Below are positions 26,706-34,386 of a stretch of 36,882 nt of DNA, piece after piece. This stretch comes from Cohnella sp. CFH 77786. Its GTDB lineage: Bacteria; Bacillota; Bacilli; Paenibacillales; Paenibacillaceae. The DNA lies in contig NZ_WJIB01000028.1 of assembly GCF_019400745.1 (NCBI RefSeq), positions 1-36,882 on the forward strand, in the 5' to 3' direction. Every line of letters starts with the position of its first letter. Positions within the stretch are counted from its first letter, which is position 1. The notes beneath the pieces were generated by a model, which had not been told where the DNA came from, ran no database searches, and saw nothing but the letters and a program-made list of their open reading frames with translations. The position numbers and the translations under genes were made by a program.

Positions 26706-26751
26706 CCCCTAACTTTAGTAAGGTGTTGGCCCCTTTTCTTTCCCTTACAAT
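26706..26751 (+). promoter_or_regulatory. shared box plus -10, copy 5 (hybrid kinase operon)
   Basis: Box CCCCTAACTTTAGTAAGGTGT lies at 26706-26726 and the -10 hexamer TACAAT at 26746-26751. TAAGGTG starts at 26719, 27 nt before the -10. It differs from copies 2-4 at two positions (TAGTA for TGGTC), which makes it more symmetric (ACTTT and AAGGT arms). No -35 consensus is present. Confidence 0.75.
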
Positions 26752-26840
26752 AGGGACAACAATAGGACGTCAGAACCAGGCTGAGTCAAAATTCAGTTGA
26801 AGCTTAGCGGTTCCAGAGAGAAACGAAAGCGGGAGAACGA

Positions 26841-29800
26841 ATGATAGGACGGCATCGTGGTCGGCAGATGGCAATCGCGAGACAAAGCGCGAAAATCGTG
26901 ATTTTTGCGCTTGCCTGTTTATTGTTGGCGCAACAGGGACTCGTCCGGCCGGCTTCGGTTGCAGGCCAAATCCCGGCGGGGGTAGAGGAGCCCGGCGGAG
27001 TCATCGCGCTCCGATGGGAATCGTACCGGTGGGACGTTTCCCGTGACGCGAGCGGCGGGCAGCGGATCCCGGTCGACAACCCTGCGTCCGGCTGGCTGCC
27101 GTTCGACGAGATGATCCGTCCGGGACCGATGCAGGGTTCGCCGGAAGAAAAGACGCTCTGGCTCCGAACGACGCTCCCCCAGACAGGCGCGGTTTCCGAT
27201 CCGTACCTGCTTCTCTCCGAGTCGACGGCGGCTTTCAACCTGGAGCTGTACGTCGACGGCGAGCGGATTTTCGTCTCCGACCGCGACAAAGTGCCCTTCG
27301 GCTTGTATCGGTGGGACATGCTGCCGATTCGCCCGGAGTACGCGGGCAAGACGCTCGAGCTCCGGATTTCGCCCGGACGGACGGTGAACTACGAGTTCCG
27401 GGTATGGAGCGGGTCGCAGGCGGATTTGTTCAAGAAGCTGATCTGGGGCGACTTGAACTTCCTCATGCTCGGTTTTCTGCTCTTCGTGCTCGGGGCAGCC
27501 TCGTTCGCCATGTTCCTCAGGTATCGCGCGGAGAAGCTGTATTTGGCTTTTGGCTTATTCACCGTAAGCATAGCAGCCGATTTCGTGCTTTGGGGCGGCA
27601 GCTGGCAGCTGTTCGCCAATCCGGCGCATTTCCACGCCATCGGCTATCTTGCCTATACCGCCTGGTACGTGTCCTACGCCAGCTTCCTGCTTATGTTCGA
27701 AGCGGTGTTCGGTTCCGGAGCCAAGCGAATCATTCGAAAATGCGCCTATGTGGTACTCGGCTACGGGGCCGTCGCGCTCGGAACGAAAGCGGCCTTCGGC
27801 AGCAAGCATGATTGGCTGTTCTACTACGGGTTGTTTTACTTCGTCTTGTTTATCATCATGCTGATCGTGCTGTACACCTTGTTCAAAGCGCTGAAGAAGC
27901 GCAGGGACGCCGAGGCGAAGCTGTTTACCGCCGGGTTCCTGGCCATCATGCTGACGGATGCGTTCGTTCGGGTGGCTTGGCGGCTCACTCCGATCAATTT
28001 GAGCCAGACGTCGCCGGGGCTTTTCTCCTTCATCTCGGTCAAATGGAATCACTATGGCATGTTGGTGTTCGCGCTCTGCATCGGCGTCATTCTCCTCCGA
28101 AGGTTTGCCGAATTGAACCGGCGCGTGCAGGTGTATGCCGAGGAACTGCGGTTGAAGAACGAACAGCTGCTGCAGATGGACAGGTTGAAGGACGAGTTTC
28201 TCGCCAACACGTCGCACGAGTTGCGCACGCCGCTGAACGGAATTATCGGCATCACGGAGTCGCTCATCGACGGGGCCGCGGGCGAGCTGCCGAAGCCGGT
28301 CGCCTCCAATCTCGGCATGGTGCTGGCCAGCGGCAAACGGCTGGCGAACCTCATCAACGACATTCTCGACTTCTCCAAATTGAAGCATCGGGACATCCGC
28401 ATCCGCAGGACGACGGTCGACATCCACACGCTGGCCGATATGATCCTGGCGCTGTCCCGGCCGTTCATCCGCGGCAAGGACATCCGGCTCGTGAACGCGA
28501 TTCCGCCGGGCACCTACGCGGAAGGGGATCCCGACCGGCTGCAGCAGATTTTGCAGAACCTGATCGGAAATGCCGTCAAGTTCACCCATCAAGGAATCGT
28601 CGAAGTCGGGGCGGACCGCACTCCGGATGAGGACGGCAAGCGGTTGGAGATTTATGTAACCGACACGGGCATCGGCATCGCGGAGGAGAAGCTGGACCGC
28701 ATCTTCGAATCGTTCGAGCAGGCGGACGGCTCGACGGCCCGCGAGTACGGCGGTACGGGACTCGGGCTTACGATCACGAAACAGCTCGTCGAGCTGCACG
28801 GCGGGAAGATCTTTGTAGAGTCAGTAATCGGCCAAGGTTCACGGTTTGCGTTTACGCTGCCGTCAGCATCTATGCCTCCTGCGTACGAGGGCTCGGATGC
28901 GGCGGAGACGTTGGTCACGAAGCTTCGCGGGGCGGACGAGGAGAACGGTCCGGCGGAGACGGAAGCCGCATTGGTCGCTGAATCGGAAACGGAAGAACTG
29001 CCGCAGCCGGACGGGCCATCGGAGGCGGCGGCCGCGGCCGCGGACGAGACGGAATCTGAAGCGCCCGGGCCCGTTCCCGCGATCCTGATCGTCGACGACG
29101 ATCCGATCAACCTGCAGGTGCTGGCCAACCATCTGAGGCTGCACCGGTACGCCGTACGGCAGGCGGAGAGCGGAATCGAGGCGCTTCGGCAGATCGAGCA
29201 AGGTTTCTTGCCGGATCTCATCGTGCTGGACGTGATGATGCCCCGGATGTCGGGTTTCGAAATGTGCATGCGGCTGCGGGAAACGTATCCAACCAGCGAA
29301 CTGCCGGTCATCCTGCTCACGGGCAAGAACCAGGTACAGGACCTTGTCGACGGCTTCGAGGCGGGCGCCAACGATTATTTGACCAAGCCCGTTTCCAAAA
29401 AAGAACTGCTCTCCCGCATCCAGCTGCATCTGAAGGTCGCCCGGTGGCATGCGATGCTGGAGCACCAGGTTCGGGAGCGGACCGACGCCATCCGCAACCT
29501 GCTTGACAACGCGGGCCAAGGCTTCCTATCGTTCGGCCCCGGGCTGAGGGTGCATGAGGAGTACAGCGTAGAATGCTTAACCCTGTTCGGACGCGAGATC
29601 GCCTTCGTTCCGTTTCCGGAGCTGCTGTTCCCGGAAGATGCGGAGACGCAGGCGCAGACCGGATCGCTGTTTGAGATGATCCTGGAAGAGGCGGATCCGT
29701 TCGTGCGGGAGATGTGGATCGGCTTGCTGCCGCGGGAGCTCGACATTCGGGAAAGGACGATCCGGCTCGAATACAAGATCATCGATGTTTCGGGCGACGG

Positions 29801-30920
29801 GCGGATCTGCATGGCCATTCTGACGGACATCACGCACGAGCGGTATCTCGAGACGCAAGTCGAACAGGAAAGGCGGGTGATGAAAATGGTAGTCAAGGCA
29901 GTTACGAACAGCCGGGAAATCGCGCGGCTCACCGCCGATTACGGACGTTTCTGCGAAGCGCCTCTCCCGGCGGCCGAAGCCGGGAGCGCGGAATCGCCGT
30001 ACGCCCGTCTGTACCGGACCGTCCATACCTTCAAAGGAAATTTCGCGCAATTCGGTTTCGTGCACATCGTACCGAAGCTTCATGAGCTGGAGTCGAGATT
30101 GTCGGAAGGGAAACGGGAGCTGATGGCGCGGGAACCGGAAGCGCTGGTTGCTTTCTTGGAGCCGTACCGCTTGTCCGAATGGCTGGCTGAGGACATGGAC
30201 CTGCTCGAGCGCATGCTGGGAGACGCCTTCCTGCCATCGTCCGATGTCTTGATCATCAAGGAGGAGCTGCTTGCCGAGCTCGAGAGGAAAGTGTCGGAGC
30301 TGCTGGAGGAGAAAGAAGCGAAGGAACTGCTTGCCGAGCTTCGCCGATTGCGATACCAACCTTTCCGCGAATTGCTGAAGCGGTATCCCGGTACGACGGC
30401 GGAGACCGCGATGAGGCTGGGCAAGCCGATCCATCCGGTCGAGCTTGCGGGAGACGATACGCCGGTCGACTTGGAAATGTATCGTCCGCTGGCCGCGTCC
30501 CTCGTTCACGTGTTCAACAACATGGTGGATCACGGCCTCGAACCCGGTGAAGAACGGACGGCCGCAGGGAAGGATCCGCTCGGACGCATCGTTTGCCGAT
30601 GGGAGCTTCAACCGGGCGTGCTGGAGCTTGTCATCTCCGACGACGGCAGGGGGATCGACGCGGACGCGATTCGGCGAAGGGCCGTCGCTCGCGGCTTGTA
30701 CTCCGAAGACAAGGCGGCGGCTTTAACGGACGAAGAGATCATCGCGAGCATCTTTATGGACGGTTTCTCGACGAAGGATGAAGTGACGGAATGGTCGGGC
30801 CGCGGGGTCGGGCTTGCCGCCGTCAAGCAGGAGGCGGAGAAAATCGGAGGCTCGGTCCGGGTAGAGACGGAGCCGGGAGAAGGCTCGGCATTTATTTTCC
30901 GTCTGCCGGCAGAGAAATAG
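26841..30920 (+). CDS. hybrid sensor kinase with two kinase cores (HisKA and CheA-like)
   Basis: The product has 1359 residues. ATG 26841 follows GGGAGA. An N-terminal hydrophobic segment (about 18-35) precedes an extracellular 7TMR-DISM-like beta domain (about 50-195) and a seven-helix membrane region (about 200-425). A classical kinase follows: H459 in ANTSHELRTPLNGIIG, N-box LIGNAVKFTH, DTGIGI and GGTGLGL. After an acidic Glu/Ala linker comes a receiver domain (about 747-865) with phosphoacceptor D797 and K in LTKPV. Then a PAS-like segment, an Hpt domain with H1062 in HTFKGNFAQFGF, and a second CheA-type ATPase (VFNNMVDHGLEP, DDGRGI, GRGVGLAAVK). The last part is a clear paralogue of the protein at 19605. 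Two histidine phosphorylation sites, one receiver and two ATPases in one chain suggest an internal relay. It is first in the fifth boxed unit, 35 nt before a REC gene. Confidence 0.92.
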   Translation: MIGRHRGRQMAIARQSAKIVIFALACLLLAQQGLVRPASVAGQIPAGVEEPGGVIALRWESYRWDVSRDASGGQRIPVDNPASGWLPFDEMIRPGPMQGSPEEKTLWLRTTLPQTGAVSDPYLLLSESTAAFNLELYVDGERIFVSDRDKVPFGLYRWDMLPIRPEYAGKTLELRISPGRTVNYEFRVWSGSQADLFKKLIWGDLNFLMLGFLLFVLGAASFAMFLRYRAEKLYLAFGLFTVSIAADFVLWGGSWQLFANPAHFHAIGYLAYTAWYVSYASFLLMFEAVFGSGAKRIIRKCAYVVLGYGAVALGTKAAFGSKHDWLFYYGLFYFVLFIIMLIVLYTLFKALKKRRDAEAKLFTAGFLAIMLTDAFVRVAWRLTPINLSQTSPGLFSFISVKWNHYGMLVFALCIGVILLRRFAELNRRVQVYAEELRLKNEQLLQMDRLKDEFLANTSHELRTPLNGIIGITESLIDGAAGELPKPVASNLGMVLASGKRLANLINDILDFSKLKHRDIRIRRTTVDIHTLADMILALSRPFIRGKDIRLVNAIPPGTYAEGDPDRLQQILQNLIGNAVKFTHQGIVEVGADRTPDEDGKRLEIYVTDTGIGIAEEKLDRIFESFEQADGSTAREYGGTGLGLTITKQLVELHGGKIFVESVIGQGSRFAFTLPSASMPPAYEGSDAAETLVTKLRGADEENGPAETEAALVAESETEELPQPDGPSEAAAAAADETESEAPGPVPAILIVDDDPINLQVLANHLRLHRYAVRQAESGIEALRQIEQGFLPDLIVLDVMMPRMSGFEMCMRLRETYPTSELPVILLTGKNQVQDLVDGFEAGANDYLTKPVSKKELLSRIQLHLKVARWHAMLEHQVRERTDAIRNLLDNAGQGFLSFGPGLRVHEEYSVECLTLFGREIAFVPFPELLFPEDAETQAQTGSLFEMILEEADPFVREMWIGLLPRELDIRERTIRLEYKIIDVSGDGRICMAILTDITHERYLETQVEQERRVMKMVVKAVTNSREIARLTADYGRFCEAPLPAAEAGSAESPYARLYRTVHTFKGNFAQFGFVHIVPKLHELESRLSEGKRELMAREPEALVAFLEPYRLSEWLAEDMDLLERMLGDAFLPSSDVLIIKEELLAELERKVSELLEEKEAKELLAELRRLRYQPFRELLKRYPGTTAETAMRLGKPIHPVELAGDDTPVDLEMYRPLAASLVHVFNNMVDHGLEPGEERTAAGKDPLGRIVCRWELQPGVLELVISDDGRGIDADAIRRRAVARGLYSEDKAAALTDEEIIASIFMDGFSTKDEVTEWSGRGVGLAAVKQEAEKIGGSVRVETEPGEGSAFIFRLPAEK

Positions 30921-30955
30921 ACCAACGGGTAAACGAATGGAGGAGGAACTCGATC

Positions 30956-31627
30956 ATGGCGCGAATTGTGATCGTAGACGATACGGCGGTTATGAGGAGC
31001 CAGCTGCGGTACATTTTCGAACGGAGGGGCGATGTCGTCGTCGCCGAGGCTGAGAACGGGAAAGACGCGATTCTGGCCTATAAACAGCATCTTCCGGATT
31101 TATTGACGCTCGACATCAATATGCCGGTCATGTCGGGGGTTGAAGCGGCCAAGGAGATCAAGGCCGAATTCCCCGAAGCGAAAATCGTGATGATCAGCTC
31201 GGAAAGCGAACGCGGCCTGCTGATCCGGGTCGTCAAGAGCGGCGTTACGCATTACATTCTGAAGCCGTTCGAAGAAACCAAAGTGCTGCAAGTCGTCGAG
31301 CACCTGCTCGGCAGCAAAGAGAAAACCTCGGAGCGGATGCCGCATTCGGCCAAAGCTTCATCCGCCGCCGGTGTTCCGCAGCATGGGTTTGACCGCCGCC
31401 ACGAGGCGCCGTACGGCCCGTCGGCTCAATCCGGTTTCGTGCCTTCAAGACAGGGAGCAAAGGAATCGTCTAAAAGAATGGTCAACGAGTATTTGATCGG
31501 AAAAGTCGTGACCGAGAACGTCTACAACAAGCAGGGCAAACTCCTGCTTCGTGCCGGCAAGACCGTTTCGGAGACGATGGTCGAACTGCTTAAGAAGAAT
31601 AACATCCGCCATGTCAAGGTCGAGTAG
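30956..31627 (+). CDS. REC response regulator with small HD-GYP-associated-like C-terminal domain
   Basis: This 223-residue protein starts at ATG 30956, 9 nt after AGGAGG. The CheY-like receiver (about 1-120) carries D8-D9, phosphoacceptor D53 in LTLDINMPVMSG, S in MISSES and K in YILKPF. A charged, disordered linker (about 125-172) joins a 45-residue C-terminal segment (YLIGKVVTENVYNKQGKLLL, then TVSETMVELLKKNNIRHVKV). That segment resembles the small domain often found ahead of HD-GYP phosphodiesterase domains, but no HD-GYP domain follows. No DNA-binding domain is present, so output is probably by protein contact. It is co-transcribed with the hybrid kinase, which makes it the likely cognate receiver. 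Confidence 0.87.
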   Translation: MARIVIVDDTAVMRSQLRYIFERRGDVVVAEAENGKDAILAYKQHLPDLLTLDINMPVMSGVEAAKEIKAEFPEAKIVMISSESERGLLIRVVKSGVTHYILKPFEETKVLQVVEHLLGSKEKTSERMPHSAKASSAAGVPQHGFDRRHEAPYGPSAQSGFVPSRQGAKESSKRMVNEYLIGKVVTENVYNKQGKLLLRAGKTVSETMVELLKKNNIRHVKVE

Positions 31628-31687
31628 CGCGGAATGGAGCGGCGTGGCTCTCCGGGGGGCGTTTGGTGAACCAAGTGGAAAATAAGG

Positions 31688-31714
31688 AAAGGCACCCGTT
31701 CATAGGGTGCCTTT
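31688..31714 (-). terminator. intrinsic terminator for the leftward VanZ-RDD gene
   Basis: AAAGGCACCC (31688-31697) and GGGTGCCTTT (31705-31714) form a perfect 10-bp stem. On the minus strand it is followed by CCTTATTTTCC, so it reads best as the terminator of the leftward gene, whose stop codon lies in the loop. It may also stop rightward transcripts from the kinase-REC unit, although the rightward T run is limited to the stem. Confidence 0.75.
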
Positions 31715-32848
31715 CGTGCCGGCGGGAACGAAATCCGCTTTCGCCGGGGTCTCGCCCTTATGTTGGGTCCCTCGTGCCGGGTCGATGACGTGGCCGGTTC
31801 CGGCTTTCCTGTCGTGGAAAGGGAAGCGGCTCCGATTCAACACGCCTCTAAGCAGATCAAACGCGATAAACGCGTAGTACAGGAACATCGCGGGCAGATA
31901 CAAGCCCAGAAAGGCGGGCGGCAAACCGATGAGCCCCAGCGCCGGTACTCCCGTCGCGGGCCCGTAGAGCAAGCCGTACCGGACAAGAAGATCGCGCACC
32001 CGGATTCCCTCGCCCATCCCTCTCAGCCGGATTCGGACGGCCCATTTGCCGAACGTACGGCCGCCTGCGGCATAAGGAAGCCCAATGAAATAGGCGGCGG
32101 CGAGCAGCGGGAAGACATCGGCGGTCCGCATAACGGCGAGTACGGCGAGAACCGGCAGCAGAACGAGCCCATCCAGCGCCAAAGCGACCGCTCTCCGGGT
32201 ATAGCTGACGCGTTTTTTCGTCAAATCCACCCGTTCGTCCAGTTTGTCGATCCGGGGAAGATGGGCGGACAGCCATGCCGCAGCCGCGAATCCGATCATG
32301 CCGCCTGCCGTGTTCGTCATCAGATCGTCCACGTCGAACAGCCGGTACGGGTAGTCGAACAGGCCGTAAATGCCGGTGACCTGCGTGATTTCGAAGAGCA
32401 GCGACAACGCCAGCGTTGCGAACGAGCAGGTAACGGAGCGAACCCGGAAATAATATCGCAAGAACATGCCGAAAGGCACCGTAAGGAGCACGTTGAACAC
32501 GACTTGCAGGAAGGCCCGCTCCGTCAGCAAATGCCAGTACGTGGAGGGGTTATCCGCCTGAACGGCCGTTTCCCTCGCGATATCCCCGATGAATCGGAAC
32601 GGGATCAGCTGCACGTAGGAGGCAACGTTCGGCGGTTCGTTGTGCAGCGACGCGGGCATGGGAAGAATGACGAGAAACAAGGCGTTCAGCAAGTACAACA
32701 GCAGAAGATAGAGCAGCAAAGCCCGGTACATATGGATATACCCGTGCCTTCGGTATTGAACGATCAGGAACGGCATCGTAAACAGCGCAGCGGCGATCGG
32801 AAACGCAAGAAATGCATATCCGATCGGGAAGAGATAGGATTCGAACAT
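31700..32848 (-). CDS. VanZ-like and RDD-family fused membrane protein
   Basis: This 382-residue integral membrane protein is read leftward from ATG 32848, with AGGGGGTG as ribosome site. The N-terminal half (about 1-190) is VanZ-like: several helices with a PFGMFLRYYFRVRS stretch and the family motif FEITQVTGIYG...FDVDDLMTNTAGG. The second half (about 215-345) is RDD-like: RRAVALALDGLVLLP with the Arg-Asp signature, then GRTFGKWAVRIRLRG and more helices. VanZ proteins have been linked to low-level glycopeptide/lipopeptide tolerance, but the biochemical role is not defined and the RDD function is unknown. It is transcribed away from yhbD from its own promoter and carries no shared box, so it lies outside the local regulon. 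Confidence 0.85.
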   Translation of the reverse strand: MFESYLFPIGYAFLAFPIAAALFTMPFLIVQYRRHGYIHMYRALLLYLLLLYLLNALFLVILPMPASLHNEPPNVASYVQLIPFRFIGDIARETAVQADNPSTYWHLLTERAFLQVVFNVLLTVPFGMFLRYYFRVRSVTCSFATLALSLLFEITQVTGIYGLFDYPYRLFDVDDLMTNTAGGMIGFAAAAWLSAHLPRIDKLDERVDLTKKRVSYTRRAVALALDGLVLLPVLAVLAVMRTADVFPLLAAAYFIGLPYAAGGRTFGKWAVRIRLRGMGEGIRVRDLLVRYGLLYGPATGVPALGLIGLPPAFLGLYLPAMFLYYAFIAFDLLRGVLNRSRFPFHDRKAGTGHVIDPARGTQHKGETPAKADFVPAGTKGTL

Positions 32849-32876
32849 GGGAGCACCCCCTTACGGCCAAACTTAC

Positions 32877-32890
32877 CTTGTCGCGATAAG
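32877..32890. promoter_or_regulatory. near-perfect palindrome in the VanZ-RDD leader
   Basis: CTTGTCGCGATAAG is symmetric except for one base pair of the arms (CTTRTCGCGAYAAG). It lies just downstream of the predicted transcript start for the leftward gene, a position suited to a repressor operator. No regulator can be assigned. Confidence 0.4.
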
Positions 32891-32902
32891 AACCTTGATT
32901 TT

Positions 32903-32931
32903 ATAGTAGCCCCTGAAAACCCGCGCCACAA
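32903..32931 (-). promoter_or_regulatory. probable sigma-A promoter of the VanZ-RDD gene
   Basis: On the minus strand TTGTGG (32931-32926) and TACTAT (32908-32903) are separated by 17 nt. TATAAA overlaps the -10 as an alternative with a 20-nt spacer. In contrast to the five boxed promoters this one has a recognisable -35. Confidence 0.5.
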
Positions 32932-32986
32932 TCGACTCGGGTTCTGTTCGCGCCCCCGACCGAGGTCGGAGAAAAAAAGGCGTGGA

Positions 32987-33031
32987 CGTAACAATGTTTC
33001 GCTTTACAACGTAACAGTGTTATGTTACGAT
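32987..33031 (+). promoter_or_regulatory. yhbD promoter with two palindromic operator candidates
   Basis: TTTACA (33003-33008) and TACGAT (33026-33031) with a 17-nt spacer form a sigma-A-type promoter. The spacer and -10 contain an inverted repeat with perfect 7-bp arms, CGTAACA and TGTTACG, at 33010-33029. A related imperfect dyad CGTAACAATGTTTCG lies just upstream at 32987-33001. A protein bound there would cover the promoter. The MerR-like product YhbD is a natural candidate for autoregulation. Confidence 0.65.
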
Positions 33032-33051
33032 CCTAATCGGAGGAGATGAAC

Positions 33052-33675
33052 ATGGACCGAGAATTGATATCCAAGAAGGATCTGCTGGATCAAACGGGCA
33101 TTTCCTACGGCCAACTGTACCGGTGGAAGCGGAAGCAGCTCATTCCGGAAGAGTGGTTCGTCCGCAAGTCCACCTTCACCGGCCAGGAGACGTTTTTCCC
33201 GAAAGATTTGATCCTCGCCCGAATCGACAAAATCCTGAACATGAAGGACGATTTGTCCCTCGATCAGGTGGCAGGCAAACTCTCTCCCTCCTTACCCGAT
33301 TTCGAACTGCGCAGAATGGATCTTGTGAAACGTAACATTGTTTCGAGTGTGGTGCTTCAGAGGTTTGCAGGGGGGGACCCGGACAACACCGTGTACGCGT
33401 TCGAGATGATTCTCTATCTCTACGTGATCGACAACCTGCTGCAAGCCGGCGACATGAGCATGGAGGAAGGAGAGCGCCTGCTCGCGACGATGCGGGACCA
33501 TTTCCCGAAGTTCGACGGCAAGTCCTGCGATCTGATTTTCATCCGGAAAATGGGCGTTTCCTCGTTCGCGCTCGTGTCCGTGCCGTCGGAGATTTTTTTC
33601 GAGAACGGGGTCAAAGTGGTGGCGCGTTTGTCGATGACGGAGGTTGTCGAACGGCTTAAGAGCAGACTGATCTGA
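33052..33675 (+). CDS. yhbD: YhbD-like MerR-type DNA-binding protein (DUF4004)
   Basis: The protein has 207 residues. ATG 33052 is 7 nt after GGAGGA; another ATG at 33046 is too close. The N-terminal 60 residues form a MerR-like winged helix (ISKKDLLDQTGISYGQLYRW, then LIPEEWF and ETFFPKDLILARIDKIL). The rest (about 75-205) matches the DUF4004 family, including LSLDQVAGKLSP. In Bacillus subtilis yhbD lies directly before yhbE and yhbF, the two bactofilin genes, and the same order is seen here. It probably regulates the bactofilin operon and itself through the GTAACA dyads at its promoter. A third dyad half-copy lies inside the gene at 33331. No ligand-binding residues could be recognised. Confidence 0.83.
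   Translation: MDRELISKKDLLDQTGISYGQLYRWKRKQLIPEEWFVRKSTFTGQETFFPKDLILARIDKILNMKDDLSLDQVAGKLSPSLPDFELRRMDLVKRNIVSSVVLQRFAGGDPDNTVYAFEMILYLYVIDNLLQAGDMSMEEGERLLATMRDHFPKFDGKSCDLIFIRKMGVSSFALVSVPSEIFFENGVKVVARLSMTEVVERLKSRLI
33331..33345. promoter_or_regulatory. third GTAACA dyad inside yhbD
   Basis: CGTAACATTGTTTCG differs by a single base from the promoter-proximal CGTAACAATGTTTCG at 32987-33001. It lies in codons for residues about 94-98 of YhbD. Looping between it and the promoter sites is possible; chance cannot be excluded because it is in coding sequence. Confidence 0.4.
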
Positions 33676-33699
33676 AGGAGAACAAGGGAGGATCCGGAG

Positions 33700-34386
33700 A
33701 TGGAGAACCGTCCTTACGGGGACTTGGACATGAACGGAGTGGGGAACGCAGGAGGCGGGCGATACCGCCGGGTGTGTACGGATGGCGTCAGCAAAGTGGA
33801 AGGCGATGTCCAAGCGGACGAATTTCGCGCGAACGGAGTGACGACCGTCGGGGGCAGCCTGGAAACGGAGACGATGCGCGCGAACGGGAAGCTGAAAATC
33901 GAAGGAAAGCTTAAGGCCGGCAAGGCGGATATCGACGGTCTCATCGATGTGCTTGGCTCTCTGACCGGCGAAGAAGTCGTTCTGAAAGGGATTCTCAACA
34001 TCCGGGGAGACTGCGAGCTGGAACGGTTTGACGCTTCCGGGGGGTTCGAGGTCGGGGGCATGCTGAACGCCGGGTTCATCGACATCGCGCTCTATGGGCA
34101 CGGCAAAGCCCGGGAAATCGGATGCGAATCGATCCGGGTGCGGAAAATCGCGAAGAGCATATGGAAGGAAGCTTTGCAGAAAATGTTCAGCAAATGGACG
34201 CCCGAGCTGCAGACCGGCACGATCGAAGGGGACGATCTCGATTTGGAGCATACCGTCGCTTCCGTCGTCCGGGGAAACCGCGTCGTCATCGGTCCGGGCT
34301 GCCGCATCGGCCGCGTCGAGTACCGTTCGGAGTACCGCAAACATCCGGGGGCCCAAGTGGGAAAGGAGATGAAAACCGGTGAGTGA
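33700..34386 (+). CDS. bacE: bactofilin BacE (YhbE-like)
   Basis: This 228-residue polymer-forming cytoskeletal protein starts at ATG 33700 behind AGGGAGG. The central part is a run of short beta-strand rungs with glycine turns (GVSKVEGDVQADEFRANGVT, then LKIEGKLKAGKADIDGLIDVLG), the right-handed beta-helix typical of bactofilins. A C-terminal extension follows (about 145-228; LQTGTIEGDDLDLEHTVASV, then VVIGPGCRIGRVEYRSEY). In B. subtilis, the yhbE/yhbF products assemble as foci and are needed for flagellar hook formation and swimming. The gene lies 24 nt after yhbD and overlaps bacF by 8 nt, so the three are an operon. It is longer than single-domain bactofilins but matches YhbE-type length. 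Confidence 0.88.
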   Translation: MENRPYGDLDMNGVGNAGGGRYRRVCTDGVSKVEGDVQADEFRANGVTTVGGSLETETMRANGKLKIEGKLKAGKADIDGLIDVLGSLTGEEVVLKGILNIRGDCELERFDASGGFEVGGMLNAGFIDIALYGHGKAREIGCESIRVRKIAKSIWKEALQKMFSKWTPELQTGTIEGDDLDLEHTVASVVRGNRVVIGPGCRIGRVEYRSEYRKHPGAQVGKEMKTGE

